A stretch of 64,000 nt of DNA from Bacillus sp. S/N-304-OC-R1 (GCF_019749375.1 NZ_JACWFE010000004.1:370133-434132), one strand, 5' to 3'. Positions 1 through 8,451 are shown, counted from the stretch's first letter. Numbers and translations: made by a program. Notes: generated by a model from the letters alone, not told the origin.

Positions 1-1116
1 AATGTAACTCCAAAATGTGATCAAAATAAAACTCTTTGCTATATTCATGGTTTCGTCGTTATCTAAAAAAATGCCTAAAATTGGATTTGGTATTAGATAA
101 AGGGTGAGAATGAGAACACCACCAAGGAAATAATTCAGGGAAATCGCTATTTTTTTGATGTGTTTAATAGTTGAAATCTTTACAGATCCCACTGCTTGTG
201 CAACAAAAACGGATGTTGCTATCGAGATACTCATCGCTGGTATTTGGACATAGCTTGCAATTTGATTGGTGATTCCGTATGCTGCAGTTGCATGAGCACC
301 ATACTTATTTACCAAAGTGATAACTGCAATTTCTGAAAAAGCAATAGAAACCATACTAATACTAGTAGGAATAGCTAATTTCAGTAATGTTTTCAAGACG
401 GCACCTTTTAAATGAAGATGTCTCAAAATAGCTGAGTCAACTTTAAGTATATGGTTTCTTTTGTGTAAATACGTTAATAAAATCACAAATGTTATGAAAT
501 TGGCTAATACTGAGGCGTATGCAGCACCATTCAATCCGAATTTTGGTAATCCACACCACCCGAAAATAAGAATTGGCAGCAATACAATATTTAGAAATGT
601 ATTAATCAACAAAAAATAAAATGGAGTTTTTGAATCACCAACACCTCGCATAAAAGTTGTATAGGAAATGTATAAAAAGGTGATGGGTAATGTAACAAAT
701 AAAATACGTGCGTACTCTGCACTTTCATTTAAGATATTCTCTGGGGTTCCCATCCATTTTAGAATATCTTTTGTAAGGAGCCCCCCGAATAGGGAAACAG
801 CAATGGAAATGCTCATGGTTAAGAATAGCGTTACTCCAACAACTTCCTTCATCTTTGGAATATTTCCTCCACCGTAAGTTTGCCCAATTAGAATTGAACT
901 TCCAGAGCCAATTCCGATAACAAAGGATATTAGGAAAAACAATAGAGGAAAGAAAGCAGAAAGAGCTGCCAAAGATTCCACTCCAAGTGTTTTTCCAACT
1001 ACAATTATTCCAAAGACTTGACCTAATGATTGCAGAACACTCGCAAAGATGATAGGAATGAGGAAAGCAATCATCGGTTTTACTAATGACACTGTTTCAT
1101 TAATGGATTTATTCAT
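1..1116 (-). CDS. MATE family multidrug efflux transporter (C-terminus cut by window edge)
   Basis: The reading frame runs open from the ATG at 1116 to the window edge, giving 372 codons of a polytopic membrane protein. It starts MNKSINETVSLVKPMIAFLI and has repeated hydrophobic segments with the MATE-type pattern of two six-helix halves, including MRGVGDSKTPFYFLLINTFL before the midpoint. An AGGGGT ribosome binding site precedes the ATG. MATE proteins export cationic drugs or metabolites using Na+ or H+ gradients. The XRE-type regulator immediately upstream on the same strand is a plausible controller, although a hairpin lies between them. The substrate is unknown and the last part of the protein is outside the window. 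Confidence 0.9.
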   Translation of the reverse strand, partial: MNKSINETVSLVKPMIAFLIPIIFASVLQSLGQVFGIIVVGKTLGVESLAALSAFFPLLFFLISFVIGIGSGSSILIGQTYGGGNIPKMKEVVGVTLFLTMSISIAVSLFGGLLTKDILKWMGTPENILNESAEYARILFVTLPITFLYISYTTFMRGVGDSKTPFYFLLINTFLNIVLLPILIFGWCGLPKFGLNGAAYASVLANFITFVILLTYLHKRNHILKVDSAILRHLHLKGAVLKTLLKLAIPTSISMVSIAFSEIAVITLVNKYGAHATAAYGITNQIASYVQIPAMSISIATSVFVAQAVGSVKISTIKHIKKIAISLNYFLGGVLILTLYLIPNPILGIFLDNDETMNIAKSFILITFWSYI

Positions 1117-1171
1117 TTCATTTGACCCCTATAATTTATTAAAAACTTGTAGTTGATTTCCGTTAAAAGAA

Positions 1172-1197
1172 TCCCTCACCTTTTAATAAGTGAGGGA
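1172..1197 (-). terminator. Short hairpin between regulator and MATE gene
   Basis: An 8-bp perfect stem (1172-1179 with 1190-1197) is followed on the minus strand by a short T-rich run. It could attenuate or end transcription leaving the regulator gene. The T-run is weak, so read-through into the MATE gene is possible. Confidence 0.4.
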
Positions 1198-1220
1198 ATG
1201 AATAAAATAGTTAGCATTGT

Positions 1221-1805
1221 TTAGATAAGCTGATAAAATAAACCGAATTGAGTGTCAAACCATAACAATTTCCCATGTTTACGTTTGGGAATGCGTGTTT
1301 GTAAGCTCCATTCAGGATATTGTTTAATAATTTGCACTTGATCACCGGTTGCAAAAGCAATAAATGAAATATAATGATCTTTATTCATCGGATGCTCGCT
1401 TGAAATGAACCATTCATTATCAATTTCTGAAATCGATAGCTTTTCTTGTTCGGATGCTTTCTTTGCTTCTAATGGTTCTAACTTTCTTCCACAACAGGAT
1501 ATAGTTACATTTCCAGTTGCTAAACCGATATTATTACATGATGAACAGACAAAATAATTAGATTTTTTCATGTTTCCTCCTACAAATTCATTCGACGATA
1601 ATTCACCATCTAAAATATTTTCTATATTTATTCCTAGGAGAACTGATAAACTTGGTAAAAGCGTGATATCAGGACAACCATACCCACGCTCCCATTTTGA
1701 AATCGTTCGATCAGAAATATTCATTTGATCCGCTAATTGTTTCTGTGTGAGCCCCTTTTCCTTCCTCAAATTATAAATTAACTCTCCAACTTTACGATTA
1801 TCCAT
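1221..1805 (-). CDS. XRE-type regulator fused to a degenerate desulfoferrodoxin (superoxide reductase) domain
   Basis: The 194-residue protein starts at the ATG at 1805, 8 bases after AGGAGG. Residues 5-65 form a Cro/C1 helix-turn-helix (KGLTQKQLADQMNISDRTIS). Residues 84-112 match the desulforedoxin iron ribbon, with C87-x2-C90 and the C104-C105 pair. Residues 120-194 resemble the desulfoferrodoxin catalytic domain and keep HPM (H138) and DHYI (H144). The EKH histidine is now EKL (L123), and the C-terminal CNxHGLW motif reads DTQFGLF, so the Cys and another His are lost. Known superoxide reductases bind the catalytic iron with four His and one Cys. I infer a redox- or metal-sensing repressor without reductase activity, perhaps controlling the adjacent MATE pump. 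Confidence 0.8.
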   Translation of the reverse strand: MDNRKVGELIYNLRKEKGLTQKQLADQMNISDRTISKWERGYGCPDITLLPSLSVLLGINIENILDGELSSNEFVGGNMKKSNYFVCSSCNNIGLATGNVTISCCGRKLEPLEAKKASEQEKLSISEIDNEWFISSEHPMNKDHYISFIAFATGDQVQIIKQYPEWSLQTRIPKRKHGKLLWFDTQFGLFYQLI

Positions 1806-1900
1806 CAATCTTTCCTCCTAATCTAATGTCATCTTAAAGCTTTACATGTATTGAGGCAACAAACGCTCCGTAGAGTTAATTCAAACGAATATAATTTTCG

Positions 1901-2016
1901 GTAAATTATGAAACTTTTCGTTTTATAGGTCGTACAAATGGTAAATACTATCTTTTTTCAGGACAATATGTATAGATATAGAGTTATCTTCCTTATTTCT
2001 ATATTTGCACTAAACT
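1901..2016 (+). pseudogene. Decayed duplicate of the 5' end of the 6679-7563 lipoprotein gene
   Basis: This stretch aligns with 6611-6728 through the ECF-type promoter, the leader and the first codons of the lipoprotein gene, with one single-base gap in the leader. The ATG at 1968 opens a hydrophobic signal-peptide-like stretch (MYRYRVIFLISIFALN) that stops after 15 codons. No downstream homology to the metallopeptidase was seen, so only the promoter and the start of the gene survive. Confidence 0.7.
1909..1934 (+). promoter_or_regulatory. ECF-sigma-type promoter (orphan copy)
   Basis: TGAAAC (1909-1914) and CGTA (1931-1934) are separated by exactly 16 bases. This matches the SigW/SigM/SigX class of B. 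subtilis extracytoplasmic-function promoters. The gene it once served is truncated, so it may now drive transcription towards the S9 peptidase gene at 2266. Confidence 0.6.
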
Positions 2017-2265
2017 AGAAAACTTTTTTAAGGTGTTCGAGTTTGTATTCAACTTGACTTACATATGCAAGTGTCTCAAGAATGCTAATGTGAATAACCA
2101 GTGAACACAGTCATATTAATTAGTGATTAATAAATGTTGTAGCATGGTTATTATGTGGATAAAAAAATAAATAAGTAAAAATATTATTAAGAAACTTATG
2201 TCCTAGTTATTGCAACAAAAATTGATAAATTAATTTTTTGATCATAGTTACGAGGAGGGGTATTA

Positions 2266-4215
2266 ATGAAAATGAATAAAAAAAGATATTTAAATATAGA
2301 AGAAATTATTTCATTACCAACCTTATCAGGTACAAACATAAGTGATGATGGCAAAAACGTAGCATTTGTCAAGAGGACAGCTAACTGGGAAGACAATAAA
2401 TATAGGAATCAAATTTGGATATACGAAAAAGATAAGTTGCAGTGTTACCCATTAACTACTAGGGAAATAGATAGTACATACCCATTATGGTCTCCCGATT
2501 CTAGAGAAATCGCATACTTGAGCCCAGTTGGTGACGGGGAGAATAAGAAAAATCAGATCTTTGTTAAGTCAATAGATGGTTATAGTGAGGTTCAAATTAC
2601 TGATGAGAAAGAAGGGGTCAGTAAATTCAAATGGGAGCCTACGGGCAAGGGATTTTATTATGTGGCACAGTCAAAAGAATCTGAGGCGATAAAGAAACGT
2701 AAGGAACGATATGGAGATTTCCATCATATAGGTAAGGACTACCAGAATAATAGTTTATATTACATTGGAATAGACAAAAACGAAAATAGCGTTGTTTATC
2801 AACTAACTGATGGCAATTATCTTCATATCCATGAATTTGATGTTTCTAATGATGGGAAAAAGGTTGTATTTATGGCTACACCAAGCCCAGATATGGGAGA
2901 TTATATTAATGGAGATCAATACATACTAGATATTCAATTTAGAGAACTACAAAAGATGAAAATAGATAAGTTGTTGGGAGGGAGCGTTTGCTTTTCACCT
3001 GATGGCAGCAAAGTATGTTACACAGCAAGCATACGGGAGAAGGATTTCTATAAAACCCAAATACAAGACAGTACACTAGAAATATATGATATTAATAACG
3101 GAGAGCTAATTCAACCTTTAACAGATTTTGATAGTACGGTTATTCCATTACGGTGGACAGCTAAAGGAATATTAATTAGATGGCAGAATAAAACTAATTA
3201 TCTTATTGGGTTATTATCTGAGAGTGGCACTGTGGAAATGTTAAGCGAAAACGCAAATAGCTTTATAATGGAAGCTTCCATAACAAGGGATGGAAATCAC
3301 ATATCCTATAATAAGGCTATAACAAATGAAACCTTTGAAATCTATTTAGACGATATAAAAATAACGAATGAAAATAGCTTTTTCAAAGAAAAGCTTAAAA
3401 GTAACAGGGAAATAATCTCATGGCAAAGTAGTGATGGTCTTGAAATAGAAGGAGTTTTATCAACTCCAGTAGAGTTTGACGCAAATGAAAAATATCCCTT
3501 ATTAGTGGTAATCCATGGCGGCCCAGCTTGGGCATCCTTTCCAATCTTTTCAGACTGTTTTAATGAGAAATATCCTATTGAACAGTTTATCAAAAAAGGC
3601 TTTATCGTTTTAGAACCAAACTACAGGGGAAGTTCTGGTTATGGTAATGAATTCTTAAAAGCAAACTATAGAAAACTTGGAATTGCTAACTACGATGATG
3701 TTATATCTGGAGTGGATCATCTAGTTGACATAGGGATGGCAGATAAAGATAGAGTAGGGATTATGGGATGGAGCTATGGGGGATATTTATCTGCTTTCTG
3801 TTCTACATATAGTAGTAGATTTAAAGCTATTTCAGTTGGAGGAGGAATTACTAATTGGAGTAGCCATTATGTAAATACAGATATACCTTACTTTATTAGG
3901 ATGTATTTAGGAAATGATCCATGGAATGATCCAGAGATATATACTAAAACATCACCAATGACATATATTAAATCAGCCAGTACTCCCACTTTAATCCAAC
4001 ATGGCGAAACGGATGCAAGAGTTCCAACTTCAAATTCATATGAGCTATATCAAGGATTAAGTGATATGGAAGTGGATACAGAATTAATTATATTTAAAGG
4101 AATGGCATATAGTTCTGACCAGCCAGGAATGAATGTGGCTATTATGAAGCAGAATTTGATGTGGTTTTCACACTATATTCTTGGAGAAAGTATGAAAGAT
4201 TTTAGGGTTTTATGA
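2266..4215 (+). CDS. S9 family (prolyl oligopeptidase-like) peptidase
   Basis: The 649-residue protein has the family layout: an N-terminal beta-propeller rich in SPD motifs (about residues 20-360), then an alpha/beta-hydrolase domain. The nucleophile is S503 in GWSYGGY, preceded by HGGP for the oxyanion hole, and the acid is probably D583 in GETDARVP. The catalytic His normally found about 30 residues later in a GHG-type motif is not there: the aligned stretch is KGMAYSSDQP with Y615. A TAT-for-CAT change would explain it, but this could also be a family variant. There is no signal peptide, so it is likely cytoplasmic. The start follows GGAGGGG. Confidence 0.88.
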   Translation: MKMNKKRYLNIEEIISLPTLSGTNISDDGKNVAFVKRTANWEDNKYRNQIWIYEKDKLQCYPLTTREIDSTYPLWSPDSREIAYLSPVGDGENKKNQIFVKSIDGYSEVQITDEKEGVSKFKWEPTGKGFYYVAQSKESEAIKKRKERYGDFHHIGKDYQNNSLYYIGIDKNENSVVYQLTDGNYLHIHEFDVSNDGKKVVFMATPSPDMGDYINGDQYILDIQFRELQKMKIDKLLGGSVCFSPDGSKVCYTASIREKDFYKTQIQDSTLEIYDINNGELIQPLTDFDSTVIPLRWTAKGILIRWQNKTNYLIGLLSESGTVEMLSENANSFIMEASITRDGNHISYNKAITNETFEIYLDDIKITNENSFFKEKLKSNREIISWQSSDGLEIEGVLSTPVEFDANEKYPLLVVIHGGPAWASFPIFSDCFNEKYPIEQFIKKGFIVLEPNYRGSSGYGNEFLKANYRKLGIANYDDVISGVDHLVDIGMADKDRVGIMGWSYGGYLSAFCSTYSSRFKAISVGGGITNWSSHYVNTDIPYFIRMYLGNDPWNDPEIYTKTSPMTYIKSASTPTLIQHGETDARVPTSNSYELYQGLSDMEVDTELIIFKGMAYSSDQPGMNVAIMKQNLMWFSHYILGESMKDFRVL

Positions 4216-4248
4216 TTTATAAATGCCTATATAAAATGGAGGCTAATA

Positions 4249-4776
4249 ATGATAATTGTCGTTCGACATGGTCAAACTGATTTGAACCTAGAACGGAGAA
4301 TGCAAGGGCGAAGGGGACTTCCATTAAATGAAAGAGGAATTGAGCAAGCGGAAAAACTAAGAGAAGATCTTAAAAATATAAAGTTTGATTATGTATTTTC
4401 CTCGCCACGAGAAAGAGCTGTTCAAACTGCAGAAATAGCAACGGGATTAAAGGCCGTGAAAGATTATAGGCTTGACGTTTTTGATTTAGGAGAAGCTGAC
4501 GGACTGAAAATATGTGAAGTTCAGATGAATGGAGCAGCACCTGATTCAAGCATTTCTGAAGGTGTAGAAGACAGAAGCAGTTTTGTTCAGCGAGTTTTTA
4601 GTTTTATGAGCGAGCTTGAAAATGAATACAGAAATTAGAAGTTAAATATTCTTTTATCAGGTCATAGGTGTACAACTGGGTGCATTGGGTCTTATTTTGA
4701 GGGCATTCCGAAAGATGGCAACATCTTAAAGTATTCATCAGGCAATGGAGATTATAAAGTCTATTATTTTAACTAA
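4249..4776 (+). pseudogene. Histidine phosphatase (phosphoglycerate-mutase-like) interrupted by an in-frame stop
   Basis: The frame opens after a GGAGG site and encodes VVRHGQTD with the phospho-accepting His, then the expected SSPRERAVQTAEI motif. A TAG at 4636-4638 ends the product at 129 residues. The same frame continues without another stop to the TAA at 4774-4776, encoding SGHRCTTGCIGSYFEGIPKD, which contains the second catalytic His and the normal C-terminus (about 175 residues in all). The break therefore looks like a single nonsense change. The short product would lack part of the active site. Readthrough or a sequencing error are the alternatives. Confidence 0.85.
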
Positions 4777-4798
4777 ATTTAATTTAAGGAGAAGGAAA

Positions 4799-5347
4799 AT
4801 GAAGCACGCACTAATAGTTGGTGGAACAGGAATGTTATCAAATGTATCACTTTGGTTATTAGATAATGGCTATCATATTTCTGTCATTGCACGAAATCCT
4901 ATTCGAATGAAAAATCTAATAGAGAAGACAGGTTCAGAAAGAAAAATAACACCAATATTAGTTGATTATACAAATGTTAGTGAGCTTCAAGCGAAAATAA
5001 AGGATACGATTAAACAAAATGGCAACATTGATATTGTCGTTGCCTGGATTCATTCCAGTGGAGACGACGCATTACCAATCATCGTTGAAGAGGTTTCAAA
5101 GGATAAGAATGAGTGGAAGTTATTCCATGTTTTAGGGAGCAGTTCGAATCTAGAAAAAATAAAGAAGAAAGCTAGTGCGCCAAATAATTGTACATATCAT
5201 CAAGTTCAACTAGGGTTTGTGATAGAAGGTGTTAACTCAAGGTGGCTTACAAATCAAGAAATTTCTAATGGGATAATTGAAGCGATAAAAAAAAGAAAGC
5301 AAGTATTTACCGTTGGAGTAATAGAACCTTGGGAAATGCGGCCGTAA
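4799..5347 (+). CDS. Short-chain dehydrogenase-like Rossmann protein
   Basis: The product has 182 residues and begins MKHALIVGGTGMLSNVSLWL. GGTGML matches the glycine-rich NAD(P)-binding loop of the SDR superfamily. I chose the ATG at 4799 because AAGGAGAAGG sits just before it; an upstream in-frame ATG at 4745 overlaps the remnant of the broken phosphatase gene. The canonical SDR Tyr-x3-Lys pair is not obvious, so this may be an atypical or non-catalytic member. It follows the phosphatase pseudogene by 22 bases and could once have been cotranscribed with it. The substrate is unknown. Confidence 0.75.
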   Translation: MKHALIVGGTGMLSNVSLWLLDNGYHISVIARNPIRMKNLIEKTGSERKITPILVDYTNVSELQAKIKDTIKQNGNIDIVVAWIHSSGDDALPIIVEEVSKDKNEWKLFHVLGSSSNLEKIKKKASAPNNCTYHQVQLGFVIEGVNSRWLTNQEISNGIIEAIKKRKQVFTVGVIEPWEMRP

Positions 5348-5422
5348 CAATGTGAATCTACCGGAGTTTGTGAAAAGATGTTCCTAAACTGATAGATTGT
5401 TAATCATATTAGGGGAGGTTAA

Positions 5423-5896
5423 ATGGAGATTATTATTGAAAAAGCAGGAAGTCATGAGGCAGAAACATTGGTTAATATATACCGTGATGCGTATGCAGAA
5501 AATGAGAGTCTAGGTTTACCTGCATGTGCATCGAAGGTTACTGTTAAAGAAGTTCAAGACTGGATAAACAATACTATCTTACTTACGGCTAAAGAAAAAC
5601 AAACTAATACAATCGTAGCAACTGTAAGGTTCAAATATAGTGAAGAGTGGCAGTGTTATGTTCATAGCAGATTAGCTGTTAACTCACTTAATAAGGGAAG
5701 AGGACTAGCTACAAAATTAATGAAGCATGGGGAATGTATGCTTTCAGAAATGAATGAAAAAGTAGTAAGATTAACGGTTGCTCAAACTCATCCATATTTA
5801 CCTAAAATGTATGAAAAAAAAGGGTATAAAATTGTAGGGGAACGTTTACTTAACAATCTACCTTATAATGAATTTATTATGGAAAAAATTTTATAG
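5423..5896 (+). CDS. GNAT family N-acetyltransferase
   Basis: The 157-residue protein has the acetyl-CoA-binding GNAT core: LAVNSLNKGRGLATKLMKHG supplies the R/Q-x2-G-x-G/A signature (here KGRGLA), followed by a C-terminal YEKKGYKIVGE beta-bulge motif. GGGGAGG precedes the ATG. GNAT enzymes acetylate amines on small molecules or proteins; nothing in the sequence identifies the acceptor. It is one of five GNAT genes in this window. Confidence 0.87.
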   Translation: MEIIIEKAGSHEAETLVNIYRDAYAENESLGLPACASKVTVKEVQDWINNTILLTAKEKQTNTIVATVRFKYSEEWQCYVHSRLAVNSLNKGRGLATKLMKHGECMLSEMNEKVVRLTVAQTHPYLPKMYEKKGYKIVGERLLNNLPYNEFIMEKIL

Positions 5897-6055
5897 ATTT
5901 TAAAGTATCCTGATGCAAACCTCATAAAATTTAAAAAAGCTGCACGTAATAATTTAAATAGTTCCGATAACGTGGAGAAAAGCTATAATCGCAAAACAGA
6001 TAAGATAAGATTTCGTTGCATTTGAAGGAACAAGAAAATAACATATAAATAGAAC

Positions 6056-6095
6056 ACAAAAGCTTAGGATTTTGTTTCCAAGCTTTTGTCTTTAT
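6056..6095 (+). terminator. Terminator-like hairpin inside element A
   Basis: ACAAAAGCTT (6056-6065) pairs perfectly with AAGCTTTTGT (6080-6089), followed by a T-rich run. It could end transcription coming from the GNAT gene. The same kind of hairpin occurs at the matching place in element B. Confidence 0.6.
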
Positions 6096-6149
6096 TAGGT
6101 TTAAAGGAGAACTTGTACAAGTTCATTAGCCGCTAAAGCGAGTTTGATA

Positions 6150-6338
6150 AATAAGCGAAGAAATTTCTCTTAATTAGGAAATAACACTGAAAATATCTTA
6201 AATAGACGGAAAGATTCCGACTATTGACTTGAAAAACGTGAAAATGAGTAAGATTACTTTGCTTAATCGGAAAACTTCCGCTTATATACCCCGAACCGAG
6301 CTCTATTCTGCTGTCTAACCGGAAAATCTCCGTATATT
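6150..6338 (-). repeat. Array of four imperfect palindromes (element A)
   Basis: Palindromic units built around GGAAA...TTCCG flanked by TTA/TAA lie at about 6150-6178, 6199-6228, 6261-6288 and 6311-6338. Centre spacing is roughly 47, 62 and 51 bp. The linker between units 3 and 4 is the reverse complement of the linker between units 1 and 2 in the array at 12809-12999, so the two arrays are related but inverted. Confidence 0.65.
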
Positions 6339-6618
6339 TTAATTATCTCTGGTTACTCAAAAAAGAGATATATTACCTACTGAAATAAAAAAATCAACAT
6401 AGTAAATTTCATATGAATTAACATAGCAATACGTACGTTGAAAACAACGATTGTCAAGATTTTTTATGTTGCGATTTTGTCTGCGAATTAGCATACGATT
6501 TGGTATTTTCTCCACCCAAACGGAACTACTTAGTAAAAATTTGTGTTTTTTTAGGGTGTGCGGAGGAAAAAATGAAAAAGCAGTATTAATTGTGAAATTC
6601 TTTTTTGGGAGTAAATAA

Positions 6619-6644
6619 TGAAACTTTTCTACTTAAAACTCGTA
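6619..6644 (+). promoter_or_regulatory. ECF-sigma-type promoter of the lipoprotein gene
   Basis: TGAAAC (6619-6624), a 16-base spacer and CGTA (6641-6644) match the cell-envelope-stress ECF promoter class. It ends 34 bases before the ATG at 6679, so a short leader containing the GGGGG ribosome binding site is expected. Confidence 0.7.
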
Positions 6645-6678
6645 TAACTGGAAAATGCTATTTTTTCCAGGGGGTATT

Positions 6679-7563
6679 ATGCTTAGATCTTTAGTCTACA
6701 TCCTTATAACTTTATTCTTATTAACTGCATGTACTCGAGATACAGTAGTTCCCATTGAAACTATACAAGAGCAACAAGAGGATAAAAACATTGTAGTTTC
6801 AGACGATGGGGAAATTACCTTTAAAATTTTTAATAACATAAAAGTTACAGACGAAAAAATAGATTCCATAAAACAGGAACTTCTTAATGCTTATAACCAT
6901 ATTCAGAAGTCAATCAAAACAGATTATGTACCATCCGAGAAAATAAATGTAATCCTAAATGAGGGGAATCAATCTTCATGGGGATTAAGATCAGAACTTA
7001 AACTATATGGTGTTAGGAAGAATCAACATCCACTTGTCCATGAACTTACGCATTCCTTACTTGGTTATGGTAATAATTTTGATTCAAGCACAGGGTATCT
7101 CACTCAAGAAGGTTTTGCTACATACATGGAAGATATGTACGGAAAAACAAAATCGTATTCCCATCAATATATGAGATATTTTATCGATTCAAACAAAAGA
7201 ATTTATATTAACAAGCTGATTGATTTGAATCAAGATGATTCATTTTTTCGTCCAGCTCTAATAAATACAGAAGATTATACCCTTCAATGGATGAGCTATA
7301 TTCATGCAGCTTCTTTTGTTACCTATTTAATAGAATCATATGGATTAGAAAAGTTTGAGCAAATTTACAATAAAGAAGACTTGGCTAATAAAATAGAGGA
7401 TATATACGGAAAAAATATAAGTGAATTAGAAAATGATTGGATATCATTTATAAATGAAACCCAAAAAGAGCTAACATACGAGGACAAACTAAAAATGAGA
7501 TATTTTTATACATGGACCTCAGCCATTGATCAAATTGATTCTAAATTTTTTACAAAAGATTGA
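6679..7563 (+). CDS. ECF-controlled lipoprotein with gluzincin-type zinc metallopeptidase motif
   Basis: The 294-residue protein begins with a lipoprotein signal peptide ending LLTAC, so C18 should be lipidated and the protein anchored outside the membrane. H121-E-L-T-H125 followed by exactly 18 residues and E144 (QEGFATY) is the HExxH-18-E gluzincin signature, so it probably binds zinc and cleaves peptides. I chose the ATG at 6679, after CCAGGGGG; an upstream ATG at 6655 has no RBS. The envelope-stress type of promoter fits a surface role. A decayed copy of its 5' end lies at 1901-2016. The substrate is unknown. Confidence 0.8.
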   Translation: MLRSLVYILITLFLLTACTRDTVVPIETIQEQQEDKNIVVSDDGEITFKIFNNIKVTDEKIDSIKQELLNAYNHIQKSIKTDYVPSEKINVILNEGNQSSWGLRSELKLYGVRKNQHPLVHELTHSLLGYGNNFDSSTGYLTQEGFATYMEDMYGKTKSYSHQYMRYFIDSNKRIYINKLIDLNQDDSFFRPALINTEDYTLQWMSYIHAASFVTYLIESYGLEKFEQIYNKEDLANKIEDIYGKNISELENDWISFINETQKELTYEDKLKMRYFYTWTSAIDQIDSKFFTKD

Positions 7564-7621
7564 TGTGTATAAAAGAAGAAGGGAAGAACCTTAGAGGATA
7601 ATTTTGGAGGAAAACGAATTA

Positions 7622-7650
7622 AAAAATCGACGGGAATACCGTCGATTTTT
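7622..7650. terminator. Bidirectional terminator
   Basis: A perfect 12-bp stem (7622-7633 with 7639-7650) has A and T runs on the outside, so it can end both the lipoprotein gene and the convergent channel gene. Confidence 0.85.
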
Positions 7651-7651
7651 A

Positions 7652-8257
7652 TTAATGTGTTCTTAGCCTTTTTACGGGCAGTTTCCAATCAAAAGTATAT
7701 GAGAGAATACGCAAGCCTGTAACGATTACAAACAGGGTATATAATTGCCAAGGGGCAATAGCTATTTTTAATCCAATTATGACGCCTGCTAGGATGGCCC
7801 AAACCGCGTAAATCTCTGACCTTAGAACTATTGGTTTTCTACCAGCAAGCAGGTCGCGAATAATTCCTCCGCCAATTCCGGTAAGGACAGCTGCAACGAT
7901 TACAGCACTAAGCGGGTGTCCCATCTTTGAAGCATATATGGCACCTTGTATTGCAAAGGCTGACAAACCAATTGCATCAAACATATTACCCCACTTCTGC
8001 CAATGTTTTATTAGGTTCGTTGGGAATAGAAAAACCGCTGTTATTGATAATAATGCAATTTGAAATAGTAATCCCTGACTCCATAATGTCGAAACGGGGA
8101 CGCCAATTAACAAATTCCGAATGGCCCCGCCTCCAAAGGCAGTTACAATGCCTAAAATATAAACTCCTAAAATATCATATTCTTCTTCCATTGCAACAAT
8201 TGCTCCGCTAACTGCAAATGCAATTGTGCCAATCATACTAAGTACTTCCCATGTCAT
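7652..8257 (-). CDS. TRIC-type (UPF0126) cation channel family membrane protein
   Basis: The 201-residue protein consists almost entirely of transmembrane segments and carries the duplicated glycine-rich signature: TAFGGGAIRNLLIG (residues about 39-52) and TGIGGGIIRDLLAG (about 125-138). The two three-helix repeats are typical of the prokaryotic trimeric intracellular cation channel family, B. subtilis YvgT type, which conducts monovalent cations. An AGAGGAG site lies upstream. It is monocistronic, ending at a shared terminator. Confidence 0.88.
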   Translation of the reverse strand: MTWEVLSMIGTIAFAVSGAIVAMEEEYDILGVYILGIVTAFGGGAIRNLLIGVPVSTLWSQGLLFQIALLSITAVFLFPTNLIKHWQKWGNMFDAIGLSAFAIQGAIYASKMGHPLSAVIVAAVLTGIGGGIIRDLLAGRKPIVLRSEIYAVWAILAGVIIGLKIAIAPWQLYTLFVIVTGLRILSYTFDWKLPVKRLRTH

Positions 8258-8451
8258 TTTCTTCTGATGTCTCCTCTAAGTTCCTTCGGTTAATACACTG
8301 TATTATTAGCAAATTGAAGTGTACAAACAGTATGATTTTAACACAAAATACAACAGTTTTTATATAAAATATCAAATAAGTATTAAAGTTAAAGACTTTT
8401 ATGTGGTTAAATCAATAATGTAAGCGCAAACAACAATATGGCGGTGATAAT

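Larger units (their letters stand above)
1806..2265. other. Intergenic region with a promoter-plus-signal-peptide remnant
   Basis: The first half contains an ECF-type promoter and a decayed gene start, listed separately. From about 2017 to 2240 the DNA is AT-rich with no recognisable coding or structured element. The RBS of the next gene (GGAGGGG, about 2253) ends the gap. Confidence 0.6.
5960..6527. mobile_element. Non-coding MITE-like element A with 22-bp terminal inverted repeats
   Basis: The ends at 5960-5981 and 6506-6527 are inverted copies of each other with 17 of 22 identical positions; both read AGTTCCG then GTGGAGAAAA around a variable 5-base centre. Inside lie a perfect 10-bp hairpin and an array of four palindromes. 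No convincing reading frame spans the element. A second copy with matching ends lies at 12566-13407. The structure suggests a non-autonomous element or a large structured intergenic repeat. No target duplication was identified. Confidence 0.65.

Noticed and set aside
8419..8432. CcpA cre-like sequence TGTAAGCGCAAACA
   Set aside because: It matches the consensus only partly and sits very close to the GNAT start. Carbon control of that gene is not supported by anything else.
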